Part shown: in pieces, positions 1 through 9,340 of the stretch
Position numbering within the stretch: position 1 is the first letter of the stretch
Layout of the letters: every line of letters begins with the position of its first letter
NCBI RefSeq assembly: GCF_019492185.1
Contig: NZ_JAICCF010000001.1
Location: 1,240,001 to 1,304,000, forward strand
DNA length: 64,000 nt
Source: Chitinophaga rhizophila
GTDB lineage: Bacteria > Bacteroidota > Bacteroidia > Chitinophagales > Chitinophagaceae
Direction: 5' to 3'
The notes under the pieces: generated by a model
The model's input: the letters and a program-made list of their open reading frames with translations, nothing else
Databases searched by the model: none
Told to the model about the DNA's origin: nothing
Made by a program: the position numbers and the translations under genes

Positions 1-476
1 CCATCGGGGCACAACTGGCATATCCCGGAAGGCAGGTCATCTCGCTGTCAGGAGATGGAGGATTTTCTATGCTGATGGGGGATATTCTGACCATTGTACA
101 ATACAATCTGCCCGTAAAAATTGTCATCTTCAATAACAGTTCACTGGGCTTTGTAGCAATGGAAATGAAAGTAGCCGGTATGCCGCCTTATGGTACAGAT
201 CTGAAAAACCCCGACTTTGCCCGGATGGCCGAAGCTATCGGGATGAAAGGTATCAGGGTGGAAGACCCGTCAAATGTAGGTATTGCTTTACAGAAAGCTT
301 TTGAGCATGATGGTCCGGTATTGATTGATGCTGTTGTGAATCCATCAGTACTGGTAATGCCTCCGAAGATTGAATTTTCGCAGGCCAAAGGCTTTGGCGT
401 ATATTCCCTGAAACAGGTATTTAATGGTAATGGTAAAGAAGTGTGGGATACCCTGAGCTCCAACTTCCTGGATTAG
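1..476 (+). CDS. poxB: Pyruvate oxidase / pyruvate dehydrogenase (quinone), 3' part
   Basis: C-terminal part of a thiamine-diphosphate enzyme; the 5' end lies outside the window and the open frame runs from base 3. The visible part starts in the ThDP-binding motif, with GDGGFSMLMGD followed about 17 residues later by FNN, the typical GDG...NN pair. The following residues (LGFVAMEMK, then NFARMAE-like text, then VLIDAVVNP and QAKGF) match the order known in ubiquinone-dependent pyruvate oxidase PoxB rather than acetolactate synthase. PoxB decarboxylates pyruvate to acetate and CO2 and passes electrons to quinone at the membrane; the C-terminal tail carries the lipid-binding segment in E. coli. 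The gene converges on the AraC-type gene, with one base between the two stop codons. Confidence 0.85.
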   Translation, partial: IGAQLAYPGRQVISLSGDGGFSMLMGDILTIVQYNLPVKIVIFNNSSLGFVAMEMKVAGMPPYGTDLKNPDFARMAEAIGMKGIRVEDPSNVGIALQKAFEHDGPVLIDAVVNPSVLVMPPKIEFSQAKGFGVYSLKQVFNGNGKEVWDTLSSNFLD

Positions 477-477
477 A

Positions 478-1458
478 TCAGGCTACAACGGCTTCTTTGT
501 TATACTTGTTCCTGTAGTCAATAGGTGACAATCCTGTAATCTTCCTGAACACTGTCCTGAAAGATTTGGTGTCATTATATCCTACTTCGTACATGACTTC
601 GTTCACATTCTTATGGCTGTTTTCCAGCCACTTCTTTGCGGCCTCAATCTTCACCCGTTGAATATATTCAGCGGGTGTATTGTTGGTCGCCTTCTTAAAG
701 CGCCGGTCAAAGTGCCTTCTTCCGATAGCAAACCTGGATGCCAGATCATCTACTGAGATCCTTTCAGTCAGATTACATTCAATGAACTCCTGCGCCTTTT
801 TGATAGGTTCATCTTCATGTTTCTTTTGTCCGTTAAACATCACAAAAGGCGACTGGGTCTTTCTGTCTATCTCCAGCGCAAACAGTTTCGCTATTCTGAT
901 AGCCAGTTCCCGGTCTGTCAGTTTCTCTACCAGGTGCAGCAGCAGGTTCCAGTAAGAGGTAGCGCCACCGCTTGAGTACAGGCCCTGTTCTTCTGTAATA
1001 ATTCTGCCGTCAATAAGCTCTACTTCCGGAAACATCTCTCTGAACTCGGCAGCAGAGGCCCAATGGCTGGAGCATTCACGGCCGTTGAGTAGTCCGGTTG
1101 CTGCCAGCATGAAGGAACCGATACACAGGCTGGCTACTTCTGCTCCATCCTGGTAATGATCTATGATCCACGGAATAAAGTCCTTGTTACGCTCAAGGGT
1201 TGCTTTCAGGTTTCCGCTAAGCGGAGGTATGATAATCAGGTCCGTCTTCTTTACATCTGTGATGCGTACATCCGGATGTATAGAAAAGAGGCCCTGGTGA
1301 AACTTTACTTCTTCACCTAGTCCCACCAGCTGTACTTTGAACATGGGAGACTTTCCATCTGACTCCAGGAACTCATTGAGCGTGGTAAACATGTAGCGTG
1401 TATCAGAGATAGTACCTAATACAGCCTCATCCGGCACGAGAATAGAAATGTGTTTCAT
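478..1458 (-). CDS. GlxA-type transcriptional regulator (DJ-1/PfpI domain plus AraC HTH)
   Basis: 326 residues. Residues about 1-190 form a DJ-1/PfpI (class I glutamine amidotransferase-like) domain with Cys112 at the nucleophile-elbow position (VASLCIGSF) and His132 nearby. Residues about 215-320 form a two-helix-turn-helix AraC domain ending in the usual GYNDTKSFRTVFRKITGLSP signature region. Regulators with this layout (GlxA/FtrA group) act as cytoplasmic activators; the N-terminal domain is thought to sense a small molecule. It is divergent from the RibD-like gene at 1596 and convergent with poxB, so the target is unclear. The family call is firm; the ligand and regulon are unknown. Confidence 0.85.
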   Translation of the reverse strand: MKHISILVPDEAVLGTISDTRYMFTTLNEFLESDGKSPMFKVQLVGLGEEVKFHQGLFSIHPDVRITDVKKTDLIIIPPLSGNLKATLERNKDFIPWIIDHYQDGAEVASLCIGSFMLAATGLLNGRECSSHWASAAEFREMFPEVELIDGRIITEEQGLYSSGGATSYWNLLLHLVEKLTDRELAIRIAKLFALEIDRKTQSPFVMFNGQKKHEDEPIKKAQEFIECNLTERISVDDLASRFAIGRRHFDRRFKKATNNTPAEYIQRVKIEAAKKWLENSHKNVNEVMYEVGYNDTKSFRTVFRKITGLSPIDYRNKYNKEAVVA

Positions 1459-1567
1459 CTGGGATGTGATTTAAACAGGTTGCCCGACAAAAGTAAGTAA
1501 AAATGTATGTCAGAAACAACCCTGTCACAAGTCCGGAATACGCCCGCTCAGAGCTGTAGGCCGGCAG

Positions 1568-1575
1568 TACCTTTG
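1568..1575 (+). promoter_or_regulatory. Candidate -7 promoter element TACCTTTG for the RibD-like gene
   Basis: Exact match to the Bacteroidetes -7 consensus TAnnTTTG, 20 bases before the ATG at 1596. No clear TTTG -33 element is visible upstream. Confidence 0.5.
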
Positions 1576-1595
1576 GGCAGAGCAATGTTTACTGC

Positions 1596-2174
1596 ATGAG
1601 AAAGATAATCGTATCCATGAATGTTACGCTGGACGGGTTCATGGCAGGTCTTAACGGAGAACTGGACTGGCATTTCCCTTTATGGACTGAGGAAATGTCA
1701 ATATATATCTGTCACCAGCTGGGCAAGATGGATACGATACTATTGGGCAGGCGCAGCTACGAACATATGGCTGGCTACTGGCCTGTTAAAACCTTTACAG
1801 GAGTCGCGCAAGAGTATGCAGAGATGATGAATAGTCATACCAAGATTGTATTTTCAGAAACATTGAACAATACTACCTGGCAGAACAGTCGCCTCTTAAA
1901 AGGGAATATCAGTGAGCAGGTAGCTGATATGAAACAGCTGCCGGGAAAAGACATGATCATTTATGGCAGTGGTAGTATTGTACAATCTTTTGTACGCCAG
2001 GGGCTGATAGATGAGTTACAGATATGGGTACACCCCGTATTTATTCAGCAGGGTGTACCCATGTTCCGGAAGATGGAAGAACATATAGCGTTGCAGTTTG
2101 TAAGAACACGCACTTTCAGGAGTGGTGTTGTACTGCTTTATTATAAGATCATGAACGATGAAGGAACCGTTTGA
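1596..2174 (+). CDS. Dihydrofolate reductase-like protein (RibD C-terminal domain)
   Basis: 192 residues. The opening MRKIIVSMNVTLDGFMAG and the later LLGRRSYEHMAGYWP and IIYGSGSIVQS segments are typical of the RibD C-terminal / YyaP-like reductase family, which shares the dihydrofolate reductase fold and binds NADPH. Most members have no proven substrate. Single gene, divergent from the AraC-type gene, with a TAnnTTTG element 20 bases before the start codon. It is not RibD itself: there is no deaminase domain and no riboflavin gene nearby. Confidence 0.8.
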   Translation: MRKIIVSMNVTLDGFMAGLNGELDWHFPLWTEEMSIYICHQLGKMDTILLGRRSYEHMAGYWPVKTFTGVAQEYAEMMNSHTKIVFSETLNNTTWQNSRLLKGNISEQVADMKQLPGKDMIIYGSGSIVQSFVRQGLIDELQIWVHPVFIQQGVPMFRKMEEHIALQFVRTRTFRSGVVLLYYKIMNDEGTV

Positions 2175-2275
2175 GACGGTGAACACTAAATCGGTCCCAG
2201 CATCATAGACACATATTGTACACAGTAGAGGCAGGTTATGTGCAGATGCGCAGATAACAGCTCGCCAGTCATCCA

Positions 2276-3109
2276 TCAGTATGTGCAGGCACCTATTAGT
2301 ATAGCATCTTCACCTAGCTGAGATACTACAAACCTGGTATCAGGCAGGTGCTGCTGCAAGGTATGCTGGAATAACCCATAAGACTGACTGATATTTCCCC
2401 CCAGCACTACCAGCTTTGGCAGGTCAGCCTGCTGACTTAAGAACGTGGAGAGATGCCCGCCAAATTCTTCAAAGACACTGCGGGCATCGGCAGATGTAGG
2501 CACAAGAGCAGCTAGTGTTTTCACAGAAGCGATCTTTTGTCCGGTAAGCGCCTCATACCTGCGGAGGAACCAGCGCGTAGAAATGTATTCTTCTGCTATA
2601 GTATCGAGGAATGGTGCTTTCCAGAAGTCGCCTTCCTGCACTACTCCATCTCTGGCTATTGCAGAGCCAAAGCCTGTACCTAGCGTAAGTCCAAGTGCAT
2701 GCTGCTCTCCTCTGGCCACACCTGCAAACAGTTCTCCTTGCAGGAAGCAGGCAGCATCATTGGCAAAAGTGATAGCTGATGGCGGCAGGTGTAGTCTGTC
2801 AGCCAGTAGCTCTTTTACATTCAGGCCGTACAAAGATTCATATTTATGCAGGCCTCTGATCAGGCTGATGCCACTTTCGTAGTCAAACGGCCCTGGCATA
2901 GCAATACCGATGTGCTGTATGTTACCGGCATTACCCACCGTTTGCTGCATAACAGCCGTCCAGCTATCAAGAATATCAGCAGCATCAGCTTGCGCATCTA
3001 CATGTATACGTTGCAATGAGCCGGGCACCAATGCCCTTTGCTGTACATCTACCAGGGCAGTTGTAATGTGCGAACCACCAATATCGACACCTAATATTAT
3101 ATCTCCCAT
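2276..3109 (-). CDS. ROK family sugar kinase
   Basis: 277 residues. The N-terminal ATP-binding motif GVDIGGSHITTALVD (residues 7-21) and the catalytic region ITFANDAA with Asp118 mark a ROK kinase, followed by a glycine-rich LTLGTGFGSA loop. The zinc-binding CxCGxxGCxE motif of many ROK proteins is absent, as in the glucokinase subgroup that lacks it. Last gene of the mannoside operon: its ATG overlaps the transporter stop codon by one base (TAATG), which suggests coupled translation. From the context it may phosphorylate mannose (or glucose/fructose) after import, giving mannose-6-phosphate for the isomerase encoded two genes upstream. The substrate is an inference. Confidence 0.8.
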   Translation of the reverse strand: MGDIILGVDIGGSHITTALVDVQQRALVPGSLQRIHVDAQADAADILDSWTAVMQQTVGNAGNIQHIGIAMPGPFDYESGISLIRGLHKYESLYGLNVKELLADRLHLPPSAITFANDAACFLQGELFAGVARGEQHALGLTLGTGFGSAIARDGVVQEGDFWKAPFLDTIAEEYISTRWFLRRYEALTGQKIASVKTLAALVPTSADARSVFEEFGGHLSTFLSQQADLPKLVVLGGNISQSYGLFQHTLQQHLPDTRFVVSQLGEDAILIGACTY

Positions 3110-4422
3110 TATACTGCTTGTTTAGTTGTATGCTTCCAGTATTGTTGTATCTGTTCAAATGATTGGCCTTTGGTTTCTGGCAGCAACCTGTATACTGCAA
3201 TAAATGCGCCCAGGCAAAATGCAGCAAAGAACCAGAACGTTTGCGCAGTACCAAGGTGCCTTAAAAGGACAGGCGTAAGTTGTCCGACAATCGTATCAGA
3301 TACCCACATCACCATAATACTCAGGGATAATGCCCTGGCACGGATATTATCAGGAAATATTTCTGCTGCAATAACGAATTTCAACGGTCCTATAGAGAAA
3401 GCGAAAAACGCCAGAAATGCCAGTACGGACAACAGTAGTGGAATACCCGTTGTAACCTGGTAGTAAAAGCATGCGCCGGTAAGAATAAGGCTTATTGTAG
3501 CACCGGCCGTACCCCATAAATATAAGGGCCTTCTGCCAAGGCTGTCTACTTTCCAGATAGCGAAGATGGTGAAGAAGACATTCGCAGCGCCAAAGATGAT
3601 CTGACTGATAAGCGAGTTGCTTAATGTAATACCTGCATTATTGAGGATAGAAGGACCGTAGTAAATAATTGCATTAATACCGCTGAATTGCGAGAAGAAA
3701 GGTAGCAGTATACCAATGAGCAGCGGCCGGCGCATTGCCGGTACAAAAAGCGCACTGTACCCTTCCCTTTGCAAGGGCTGGTCTTTCTGTTTCAACCACC
3801 GTGGACTTTCAGGTACCCATACCAGGCCTGTCAGGAATAATGCAGCAGGCAACATACCAATACCAAACATCCCCCGCCATACTTCGTCTACAAACAGGAA
3901 ACGCAGGATGCCACTACCCGGCAGGGATCGGTGCGCTTCTGCATAAGCCAGCAGTTTTGCATTGCTGCAATAGGCAACCAGAATACCAATAGTTACTGCC
4001 AGTTGATAATAGGTAACCAATCTCCCACGCTTATCATCGGGTGCAATCTCAGAAAGGTATAACGGAACGATACTGGAGGCAATACCCACTGCGATGCCCC
4101 CTCCTATACGGGCAGCAATAATGAGGGTAAGACCTGAGAAGAAAGCACAGCCTAGCGCAGCAAGCAGGAAGAGCAATGCAGCAAGGTACAGCAGTTTCTT
4201 TCTTCCTAAGCGGTCGCTGAGATGGCCGGAAAACAGTACACCGACAATACAACCGGCAAGTGCGGAAGATACGAACCAGCCTTCCCCGAAAGCCGATAGG
4301 GCAAACTGGTCGCGTACAAAAGGTAGTATGCCCGAAACAACGGCCATATCAAATCCGAAGAGAAACCCTCCCAGGGAAGCCACAATAGTGGTCATTAAAA
4401 GTAACGTGGATTGTTTTTTCAT
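3109..4422 (-). CDS. MFS sugar:proton symporter (sugar porter family)
   Basis: 437 residues, about 12 transmembrane helices. Sugar-porter signatures are present in order: GFLFGFDMAVVSGILPF in helix 1, SDRLGRKKL in loop 2-3, PESPRWL at the end of helix 6, QFSGINAIIYYGPSIL in helix 7, GRRPLYL in loop 8-9 and PETKGQSFEQI at the C-terminus. The central loop after PESPRWL is only about 20 residues, shorter than the usual 50-60 of XylE/GLUT-like carriers. Its start overlaps the isomerase stop by 4 bases (ATGA). In this operon the likely cargo is mannose or another hexose released by the GH38-like enzyme. Confidence 0.85.
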   Translation of the reverse strand: MKKQSTLLLMTTIVASLGGFLFGFDMAVVSGILPFVRDQFALSAFGEGWFVSSALAGCIVGVLFSGHLSDRLGRKKLLYLAALLFLLAALGCAFFSGLTLIIAARIGGGIAVGIASSIVPLYLSEIAPDDKRGRLVTYYQLAVTIGILVAYCSNAKLLAYAEAHRSLPGSGILRFLFVDEVWRGMFGIGMLPAALFLTGLVWVPESPRWLKQKDQPLQREGYSALFVPAMRRPLLIGILLPFFSQFSGINAIIYYGPSILNNAGITLSNSLISQIIFGAANVFFTIFAIWKVDSLGRRPLYLWGTAGATISLILTGACFYYQVTTGIPLLLSVLAFLAFFAFSIGPLKFVIAAEIFPDNIRARALSLSIMVMWVSDTIVGQLTPVLLRHLGTAQTFWFFAAFCLGAFIAVYRLLPETKGQSFEQIQQYWKHTTKQAV

Positions 4423-6269
4423 AAACTGATGGTGCTGAATACCGGATGATCGTGTTTCAGGAATGACTGGACTACCTTTGCCTTTCCCGGACCTTTGTTA
4501 ATAAGTGTATATTGTGAGGCGGCAGCAGGAATGACAAATGTCTCTGCATATTGATATACTGTCTCCTCGCCATTGTCTGTTTTTACAGCTATAGCAGTAC
4601 CCTGTACCAGCATGAGTATAATACAGCGTTCATGGGTATCAAAAGATACAAGCGTTTCTATTTCTATACGCTGTATTTCATAAAAGTGCTGCTCGTGAAC
4701 AGGCAGCTGCCACAACTGCCAGTCATGGCCTTGTTGTATCTGTACAGGAGAAGATATCAGTGTGTCTTTGACCAGTTCCCCTTTTCTGGTGAAGTCGAGA
4801 TTACGGAAAGCATGGTCAATATTTATCGGCCTTGGCTTACCATCCAGACCCGGTCTTACCCAGTCATACATCTTGAAGGTAAAGATATAAGGAGTGGCGC
4901 TGATCTCCAGTACCAGGTTATCTGCTCCGGCGCTGTGTACAGTACCATTAGGTATCAGGAACAGGTCATGCTTCTTAGCAGGATGATATTGTACATAGTC
5001 CGTGATATTCACCGGCTGACCGGACTGCTGACTATCCTCCAGTACCTGTCTGAATGCAGCAGGATCTATATCTTCCGTAAACCCGAGATAGACGCCGGCC
5101 CCCTCCTTGCAATCGAGGATATAATAAGTTTCATCCTGCGTAAAGGTCTCGCCAAACTGCTGCCTGATATATTGTAACGAAGGATGACATTGGATAGAGA
5201 GATTACCACCGTCGAAAGTATCCAGGAAGTCAAAACGGATAGGAAACTCATACCGGAAGATATCTGCATGTTTTCCCAGTATATACTGATGCCGGAAGTA
5301 CATCATCCACTCAAAGGGAATCTCGAACAGGTAAGTATCGCTTTCAAATATTACACCATTTTCAGGTACAATCATTTCAAAGGACCAGGCCAGATTGACT
5401 TCTTCCTGTGGCAATGCAGGAATATGATTTTTCATCCATTGACCACCCCATGCACCAGGTTCAAACCAGGGACGTACACGGAAAGTGTCCCGGGAAAGCT
5501 GAGTAATACCAGCAATGAGATTGCCGGCAGATATCCAGGTAAGCGTATCGCCCCATTGCGTATCTGCAAATACAGCAATACGTGGTGCGATAGCCTGCTT
5601 ATAGTCATTCAATACCACCCAGTCTACAAAGTAGGCCCGCTTGTACATTTCTGTCTGCTTCTCTGACTGCCGGCTACCCAGATTCAGCGCTGTACCCGCA
5701 CGCATACGGTACTGCAATTCATTCTTGGGAATATCCATGTATATCACCGGACTACCAGTAGCGGTAAGAGCAGCGCCGGTACCGATGATGATATTCAGGT
5801 CATATGCAGGATCAGGCTGTATAGCAGACAGTTTCTTAAAATCGAAGAAGTCAGTTAATACCAGGGAGGTACGGGTACCCCATACCCCGTCAGCATCGCC
5901 TATAAAGGGTGCAACCAGTTGCTGAATGTCAGCTTCTTCTTTCATAGCAGACGCAGTAGTATGCCACTTTACGCGCAGCCCCTTTTCAGCAAGTATGGTG
6001 TCCAGGGATGATTGAATGTTATCCCAGAAGATACCGGTATAGCCATCAATGAGTACCACTTGCTGCGTAGCGATCCAGGCAGCAAGTGAGTCATATCCTT
6101 TAAAGATCTTATTACTACCCAGTGCATGTGCGGGATAGATATTATACCCTTCATGGGCAGGCTGTTGCAATATGGGCAGCAAAGGTTGGCCTGATTTACG
6201 CCAGTTGGCATTTGTCTGTTTATCGATATCGGCAGCAGGCATGTTTTTCTCTGAGTTCAGCATATCCAA
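4419..6269 (-). CDS. manA: Class I mannose-6-phosphate isomerase with N-terminal P-loop-like region
   Basis: 616 residues. The C-terminal part (about 265-616) is a type I phosphomannose isomerase cupin: PGAWGGQW near 271-278, zinc-ligand candidates His362 (QCHP), Glu380 (DETYYILD), His434 and His445 (IPNGTVHSAG). It interconverts mannose-6-phosphate and fructose-6-phosphate. The first 260 residues are extra compared with the short 300-390 residue enzymes and look like a degenerate nucleoside-kinase-like fold (VVLIDGYTGIFWDN without a Walker A GKS, then IIGTGAAL and VIYMDIPKNELQYRMR). Similar long forms are known in Bacteroidetes. Second gene of the mannoside operon, 11 bases after the GH38-like gene. 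The role of the N-terminal region is unknown. Confidence 0.8.
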   Translation of the reverse strand: MDMLNSEKNMPAADIDKQTNANWRKSGQPLLPILQQPAHEGYNIYPAHALGSNKIFKGYDSLAAWIATQQVVLIDGYTGIFWDNIQSSLDTILAEKGLRVKWHTTASAMKEEADIQQLVAPFIGDADGVWGTRTSLVLTDFFDFKKLSAIQPDPAYDLNIIIGTGAALTATGSPVIYMDIPKNELQYRMRAGTALNLGSRQSEKQTEMYKRAYFVDWVVLNDYKQAIAPRIAVFADTQWGDTLTWISAGNLIAGITQLSRDTFRVRPWFEPGAWGGQWMKNHIPALPQEEVNLAWSFEMIVPENGVIFESDTYLFEIPFEWMMYFRHQYILGKHADIFRYEFPIRFDFLDTFDGGNLSIQCHPSLQYIRQQFGETFTQDETYYILDCKEGAGVYLGFTEDIDPAAFRQVLEDSQQSGQPVNITDYVQYHPAKKHDLFLIPNGTVHSAGADNLVLEISATPYIFTFKMYDWVRPGLDGKPRPINIDHAFRNLDFTRKGELVKDTLISSPVQIQQGHDWQLWQLPVHEQHFYEIQRIEIETLVSFDTHERCIILMLVQGTAIAVKTDNGEETVYQYAETFVIPAAASQYTLINKGPGKAKVVQSFLKHDHPVFSTISL

Positions 6270-6280
6270 TCTGATTGTTT

Positions 6281-9193
6281 TTATTTGTTTTCCACCCGCA
6301 ACATGCGTATACCTTTTCCAGGAAGGACGACGGTGTTACTGAGCGTCTCTCCTGCATCTTCCAGTATATTAGTTCCGGTGATATAAAGTTTTTGTGTAGT
6401 ATTTTTTGACTTAAGAGTAATGGCAGCATCTTCCGTAGAGGTATTCACCACCCATACTATTACACCATTACCATTTGCAGCAGGTTTAATGCTCTCTACA
6501 TATACCGCGTCAGACTGTATAGAGAAAGGCAGCGCTTCCTTAACGGGGCCGGTGGCCGCAGCTGTTATTAAGGGCCGGTGATTGGCAAGACCTGTCTGGT
6601 TAGCAGTAAATGCATCATATCCATGATGCACAGTAAGGTAGTAACGGAAAGTAGTTACGCCTTCCTGTGCATGGCGGAAGTTGGTATGCCATAGGTTGTT
6701 CATTACCCAGGAGAAGATAGCAGGGCGTTGTTCAGTAAAACTGATCCACTGCGCAGGATTGTGCAGACCGCCTACCATACCGGCAGATGTTTGCGTACCT
6801 ATTTCAAATAAGGGCGCGTCAGGCGTTGACCAGGTAACACCATAGTGTTGATTAGATACATCCACCCAACGTTGTGCAGCATACCAGTTTCTATTAGCAT
6901 ATTGCAGCTGATCCGCTTCTGCATTTACACTACCCCAGGGTATGCTGTATCTTATCTGAGCGCCTGCTATATTAAACGGGAAGGCGAAGTGTACGCCTTC
7001 CTTGGCAGTAACCAGTTTTTTATCAAGCGTATTGATAATCTCGACGCGGTCAACACCAGCAGTCAGCCTGACCTCACTGGTCAGGGAGTGAGCGCCGGGA
7101 GCAGTTGCATCAACAACAGCACTTACTACAAGCGGCCCGTTTTCCTTGATACGGATCTTAACTGGTGAGGCGTATTGTACCTTCTCCAACGAATCTCCGG
7201 GCAGGTAGGAATAGCGGTTAAGTCCTGCGGAATCTGCCAGGTTATAAGCAACACCGGAACGTTCCAGTAGAGAGATATTACCAGTTCGTTCATCCAGTGA
7301 AACTTTATACAGATCATTCTGCAGGGTATAGCCTGCTACCCTGGATTTCACAGGAGCATAGGCTTTTCCCGCGTGTATAGTATAGCGCTGTTTGGAGTAA
7401 GGAGCAATGTGCTGCACAAGCACGGCTAGTTCGCCGGTACTGAGTCGCTGTGAAGGTATCTTACGTCCCTGGCTGTCTCTTACAAGGTCGCCTGCCTTAC
7501 TTTGATCAGCCGGTATAATAGCAAGGGCGGTACGCATATCAGCAATTGTGTTATATATATCTACTGCGTCAGCAACTGATTGTCCGCCGGTAGCAGCCGT
7601 AAGCAGTGCAGCAGACTGTTCACGGCCTTTGCGTGCGAAAGACTGTTTATAGTTCCATTGTGAGATAGCCTTCGGATCGTCAGGATGGGAGATGCTGTTA
7701 TGCGCGCCCCAGGTATGCTCGTTAAACAGCAGGATGTTATTCCAGGCGGTGTCTATTGTAGTAGCCGGGTACGCGGGTTTATTGCGAAGCGCCCATATAG
7801 CGTCAGCCTGTTGTAAAGTCTCAGAAGCAATACGGTTATAGCCGGTTTCCCTGGCAGCAGAAGCAATACCATCTGTCCAGTATTCGGTATAATCTCCGGC
7901 TACCACAGGTATTTTATCAGCGTATGCCGCTTCAAAGTCTGTAAAGAATTGTTTTACAGAAGTGATAATAAGGCGTGGCGAAGTATATCTTTCATTCCAG
8001 GCCTTAACGGCGTCAGGCAGTTCAGGATCAATAGGCGCATTATCACTCATGGCCCATGTCATGATAGTCATATTATATGGAAATTTCTTCCTGTCGAGGG
8101 CAGCCAGGTAGTCAAACAGGTAAGGGTTGAGGAAGTTATCAGAGGGGTGCCCGGTATAATAGGGCGTAGGGTCTTCTACAGTAAAGAAGTTAGGTATTTT
8201 GCTGCCTTTAAGTCTGTAACCGATGGAATAGGGTTCACTTTGCCAGTACAGCAGCTGCTGCTTACCAGGAGACTGCCAGTAGAAGGGGCGGTCTCTCCAG
8301 GCAGGAGATAAACCGATACGGTCGTCTGCATTGGGCGCACCCCAGAAGTAGCGGATACCAGTGATATCAGCCTGACTGGCTAGTCCCCAGGAAGCACCAG
8401 GTACATCACCCTGGAACATAGTAGTAATGTTTATACCTTGTTGACGGGCAGTTTTAACAGCAGTATGAAACATTTGCATCAACTGACGTGAGTCAGTAAT
8501 ACTGGTATTGATATTAGCGTAAGCGCCGTCTATATTGATCCATCCTTTCTTTACCGCTTCCCAGAAAGCCTTCTTTTTGTCTTCGTCAGCAGCAGCGAGA
8601 TAATGGTCTACCACCCAGAAAGCTTCGGTATTCCATTTATAACGGGCATCCGGCGGATAGTCTTTCGTACGTTGTGCAATTTTGATGGCTTCATCTATAT
8701 TGTTCATATGCAGGCGCATGACCTTTTCCTGCACATTGGTATATCCTATATCGACATGCGAATGCGGCAACAGGTATACCTTCCATTCGGGAGCAGGGGC
8801 GACCATACAGCGGGCAGTATATGCTTTTCCACCAGTTGTGAGCCTGACAGACAACTGCGTTTCGCGTTGTACCGCCGGACCAGGGAGTGGTAGTTCAAAT
8901 ACCTGGATACCCTGATCCGTCGCACTAAGAGGGATACTGTCGTACAGTCCGTTGAACTGCATATACACCATTGCCTGGGCATAGCTTTTCCCACCATGGA
9001 AGACAAGCCTTACCATCCGGGCAGACTGGCCGTTATACCGGAGATATGCGACGGTAGGCGTAAGTTCAATTGAGGTAAATGCAGTAGGCTGAGACTGGGC
9101 GAAAGCAGCATGGAAGGCAAGACAGGTTAATAGCAACAGGTAGTATTTGCCTGCGGCTGACAGTCTTAACCTATTGATTATATGTATATACAT
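6281..9193 (-). CDS. Exported GH38-like alpha-mannosidase (divergent active site)
   Basis: 970 residues with an N-terminal signal peptide ending near AFAQ (about residue 33). After a beta-rich domain (35-135), the GH38 N-terminal domain begins with the metal-site motif LLPHSHVDIGYT (His146, Asp148). The C-terminal half is the all-beta region of GH38 enzymes. GH38 enzymes are retaining alpha-mannosidases with an Asp nucleophile; here the aligned segment reads ANINTSITDS, placing Asn229 where the Asp is expected, 34 residues before the next conserved Asp (GDVPGASWG). First gene of an operon with mannose isomerase, transporter and kinase, which supports mannoside use. The family is clear; activity as a normal mannosidase is not certain. 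Confidence 0.7.
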   Translation of the reverse strand: MYIHIINRLRLSAAGKYYLLLLTCLAFHAAFAQSQPTAFTSIELTPTVAYLRYNGQSARMVRLVFHGGKSYAQAMVYMQFNGLYDSIPLSATDQGIQVFELPLPGPAVQRETQLSVRLTTGGKAYTARCMVAPAPEWKVYLLPHSHVDIGYTNVQEKVMRLHMNNIDEAIKIAQRTKDYPPDARYKWNTEAFWVVDHYLAAADEDKKKAFWEAVKKGWINIDGAYANINTSITDSRQLMQMFHTAVKTARQQGINITTMFQGDVPGASWGLASQADITGIRYFWGAPNADDRIGLSPAWRDRPFYWQSPGKQQLLYWQSEPYSIGYRLKGSKIPNFFTVEDPTPYYTGHPSDNFLNPYLFDYLAALDRKKFPYNMTIMTWAMSDNAPIDPELPDAVKAWNERYTSPRLIITSVKQFFTDFEAAYADKIPVVAGDYTEYWTDGIASAARETGYNRIASETLQQADAIWALRNKPAYPATTIDTAWNNILLFNEHTWGAHNSISHPDDPKAISQWNYKQSFARKGREQSAALLTAATGGQSVADAVDIYNTIADMRTALAIIPADQSKAGDLVRDSQGRKIPSQRLSTGELAVLVQHIAPYSKQRYTIHAGKAYAPVKSRVAGYTLQNDLYKVSLDERTGNISLLERSGVAYNLADSAGLNRYSYLPGDSLEKVQYASPVKIRIKENGPLVVSAVVDATAPGAHSLTSEVRLTAGVDRVEIINTLDKKLVTAKEGVHFAFPFNIAGAQIRYSIPWGSVNAEADQLQYANRNWYAAQRWVDVSNQHYGVTWSTPDAPLFEIGTQTSAGMVGGLHNPAQWISFTEQRPAIFSWVMNNLWHTNFRHAQEGVTTFRYYLTVHHGYDAFTANQTGLANHRPLITAAATGPVKEALPFSIQSDAVYVESIKPAANGNGVIVWVVNTSTEDAAITLKSKNTTQKLYITGTNILEDAGETLSNTVVLPGKGIRMLRVENK

Positions 9194-9268
9194 ATACTAT
9201 TAATATTAGTTCTTAACGATGGAATCAGGCGCTGTATACCTGTAAATAAGCCGTTTACAAACCCTATA

Positions 9269-9300
9269 CTATGTACAAACATATAAAACATTGTTCATAG
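9269..9300. promoter_or_regulatory. Imperfect inverted repeat, candidate GntR operator
   Basis: Arms CTATGTACAA (9269-9278) and TTGTTCATAG (9291-9300) are inverted with one mismatch, separated by 12 bases. The repeat sits in the divergent region between the mannoside operon and the GntR/UTRA gene and covers the operon's predicted -7 element. Confidence 0.45.
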
Positions 9301-9308
9301 AAAGCAAA
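9276..9308 (-). promoter_or_regulatory. Candidate promoter of the mannoside operon
   Basis: Read on the minus strand: a -33 TTTG at 9305-9308 and a -7 TATGTTTG at 9276-9283, 21 bases apart, fitting the Bacteroidetes promoter consensus. Transcription would start near 9270, leaving a leader of about 75 bases. Confidence 0.5.
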
Positions 9309-9340
9309 TTTATTTTGCCATTTTTATGCGCATGTTCTCT

